A stretch of DNA of 15,033 bases, taken from the NCBI GenBank assembly GCA_900557315.1, contig USSI01000015.1, positions 1 to 15,033 on the forward strand, given 5' to 3'. Within the stretch, counting starts at the first letter, position 1; each line of letters begins with the position of its first letter. Below are positions 14,323 through 15,033 of this stretch, in pieces. The DNA is from an uncultured Butyricicoccus sp. Its GTDB lineage: Bacteria; Bacillota; Clostridia; Oscillospirales; Butyricicoccaceae. Made by a program: the position numbers and the translations under genes. The notes under the pieces are model-generated. The model was not told where the DNA came from. It saw only the letters and a list, made by a program, of their open reading frames with translations, and did no database searches.

Positions 14323-14597
14323 GTTATGAATAGCAAAACCTGCGATGAACAGGGAAAGTAACGCCATCCCCCCTCTTTTCAGAGAAGACGGCCTTCGGCT
14401 GTGAGCCGTCCAAAGAGGCATGACGCGAAGTTCCCCTGCGAGCACCGGCGCTGAACGGCTTTTCCCAGTAGGCGCAGGCGAGGCGACGCCCCGTTACCGG
14501 CGTTCAATGAGTGCCCGGCCTGTCCGGGAATCAGGGTGGTACCACGGAAGATGTTTTCACGCCTTTCGTCCCTATCTGCGGGACGAAAGGCGTTTTT
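14323..14597 (+). ncRNA. T-box leader (tRNA-Phe) of pheS
   Basis: From about 14323: GCGAUGAACAGGGAAAGUAA (kink-turn/AG-bulge area), a distal hairpin GACGGC...GCCGUC (about 14388-14410), and a specifier segment GAAG-UUC (UUC = phenylalanine codon, 14431-14433). Then come the T-box core AGGGTGGTACCACGG (14533-14547) and a terminator with a perfect 13-bp stem CGCCTTTCGTCCC / GGGACGAAAGGCG (14560-14592) and five T. Uncharged tRNA-Phe would favour the antiterminator. The same GAAG precedes the valS specifier. The leader ends 209 bases before pheS, unusually far. Confidence 0.93.
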
Positions 14598-14603
14598 GCG
14601 TAG

Positions 14604-14737
14604 TATGGGGGTATCCATACCCCCCATATACGGAAACCGGTTTCCGATACCCCCGGACGCCGCCCCGGGCGGCTGGGTCGGGGTATCAAAACCGTGATAT
14701 ATGCTCCCGGTTTTGATGGTTTTGCAATGCAAAACCC
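14604..14737. repeat. Cluster of nested inverted repeats between the T-box terminator and pheS
   Basis: GGGGGTAT-CC-ATACCCCC (14607-14624); perfect 16-bp palindrome CGGAAACCGGTTTCCG (14631-14646); GATACCCC (14646-14653) with GGGGTATC (14680-14687), enclosing GCCGCC-CCG-GGCGGC (14659-14673); ATCAAAACCG (14685-14694) with CGGTTTTGAT (14708-14717); GGTTTTGCA-A-TGCAAAACC (14718-14736). The words GGGGTATC, ATACCCC, AAACCGG and GGTTTTG recur, so arms can swap partners. No ORF and no T-run after a stem. It would be transcribed as pheS leader once the T-box reads through. Confidence 0.8.
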
Positions 14738-14806
14738 ATTTATACGCGCTCACGCGCAGAAACCTTCGTTCCAACTGTAAATCACATTCCAAAGGAGAAT
14801 GAAAAC

Positions 14807-15033
14807 ATGAAAGAAAAGCTGCAAAGCATTTTGCAGGCCGCTAAGGAGCAGCTTGCCGCTGCCGCGGACGCGCGTGCGCTCGACGAGGCGCGCGTCAAGT
14901 TCCTCGGCAAAAAGGGCGAGCTGACCGCGCTGCTCAAGGGCATGAAGGATGTTGCCGCAGAGGAACGTCCGGTTGTCGGCCAGATGATTAACGACGTACG
15001 CGCCGAGATCGAAACCATCATCGACAAGCAGAA
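14807..15033 (+). CDS. pheS: Phenylalanyl-tRNA synthetase alpha subunit (N-terminal part; cut by window edge)
   Basis: Starts at ATG 14807, nine bases after AAAGGAG, and is open for 75 codons to the right edge. The visible residues form the N-terminal helical coiled-coil arm that contacts tRNA-Phe, including the family's RVKFLGKKGELTALLKGM (about 29-46) and EERPVVGQMINDVRAEIE (about 52-69). The catalytic class II domain lies beyond the window. With PheT it forms the heterotetramer that charges tRNA-Phe; pheT would be expected next. The tRNA-Phe-type specifier in the leader agrees with this call. Confidence 0.93.
   Translation, partial: MKEKLQSILQAAKEQLAAAADARALDEARVKFLGKKGELTALLKGMKDVAAEERPVVGQMINDVRAEIETIIDKQ

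Noticed and set aside
14152..14361. Plus-strand ORF of 69 codons (MYRYGFYLFG...) after GAAAGGGAG
   Set aside because: Low-complexity Pro/His stretch, no family resemblance, and it runs across the pheS promoter and into the T-box leader.
14604..14687. ATACCCC/GGGGTAT words in the pheS leader as further CsoR operators
   Set aside because: In the first pair the arms are in the opposite order (GGGGTAT then ATACCCC), and in the second they are 26 bases apart. Neither matches the spacing of the sites at 3669, 4017 and 4046, and there is no promoter beneath them.
1..15033. CRISPR array, tRNA or rRNA gene, transposase or integrase
   Set aside because: No regularly spaced repeats, no cloverleaf or rRNA-like segment, and no recombinase motif seen on either strand.

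Overview
The window looks like part of the chromosome of a high-GC, endospore-forming member of the Clostridia. The evidence is a complete spoIIA operon (anti-sigma factor antagonist, anti-sigma factor, sigma-F), two T-box leaders of Firmicutes type in front of aminoacyl-tRNA synthetase genes, and strong purine-rich ribosome binding sites. A gut member of the Oscillospirales would fit, but that is inference from gene content and composition. No genus can be read from the sequence.

Left block (1 to about 5,950). This is an accessory, transport-type region. On the minus strand a TetR-family regulator (2887-3504) precedes two half-size ABC exporter genes that overlap by four bases. The first (1036-2827) carries a 7-bp tandem duplication that breaks its ATPase domain between the Q-loop and the signature motif. 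The second runs off the left edge. On the plus strand is a metal-homeostasis pair: a CsoR-type repressor (3699-3974) and a P1B-type metal ATPase without an N-terminal metal-binding domain (4079-5953). Each has a near-perfect sigma-A promoter overlapped or followed by CsoR-like ATACC...GGTAT operators. By eye this block prefers GCC/TCC/CGG codons, while the genes to its right prefer GCG/TCG/CGC, so it may have been acquired.

Middle block (6,100 to 10,670, all minus strand). In transcription order: an extended -10 promoter, a 280-residue membrane protein of unknown function, a small hydrophobic ORF with an unclear start, a 16-bp-stem terminator, a second extended -10 promoter, an unrecognised 144-residue protein, folC, a terminator, and then spoIIAA-spoIIAB-sigF. 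Two hairpins separate the end of sigF from the end of the convergent metal ATPase gene.

Right block (10,670 to 15,033). valS (minus) is preceded by a T-box leader whose likely specifier is GUC, and a promoter that starts inside the stop of the neighbouring gene. pheS (plus, cut by the right edge) is preceded by a T-box leader with specifier UUC. Between these two tRNA-controlled units sit two tandem 60-residue Arc-like ribbon-helix-helix genes. Upstream of them lies an arrangement that looks like a regulatory site: two 17-bp repeats 51 bp apart with a palindrome midway.

The most unusual stretch is 14604-14737, between the pheS T-box terminator and the pheS start. It is made almost entirely of inverted repeats whose arms can pair in several mutually exclusive ways, and the T-box does not explain it.
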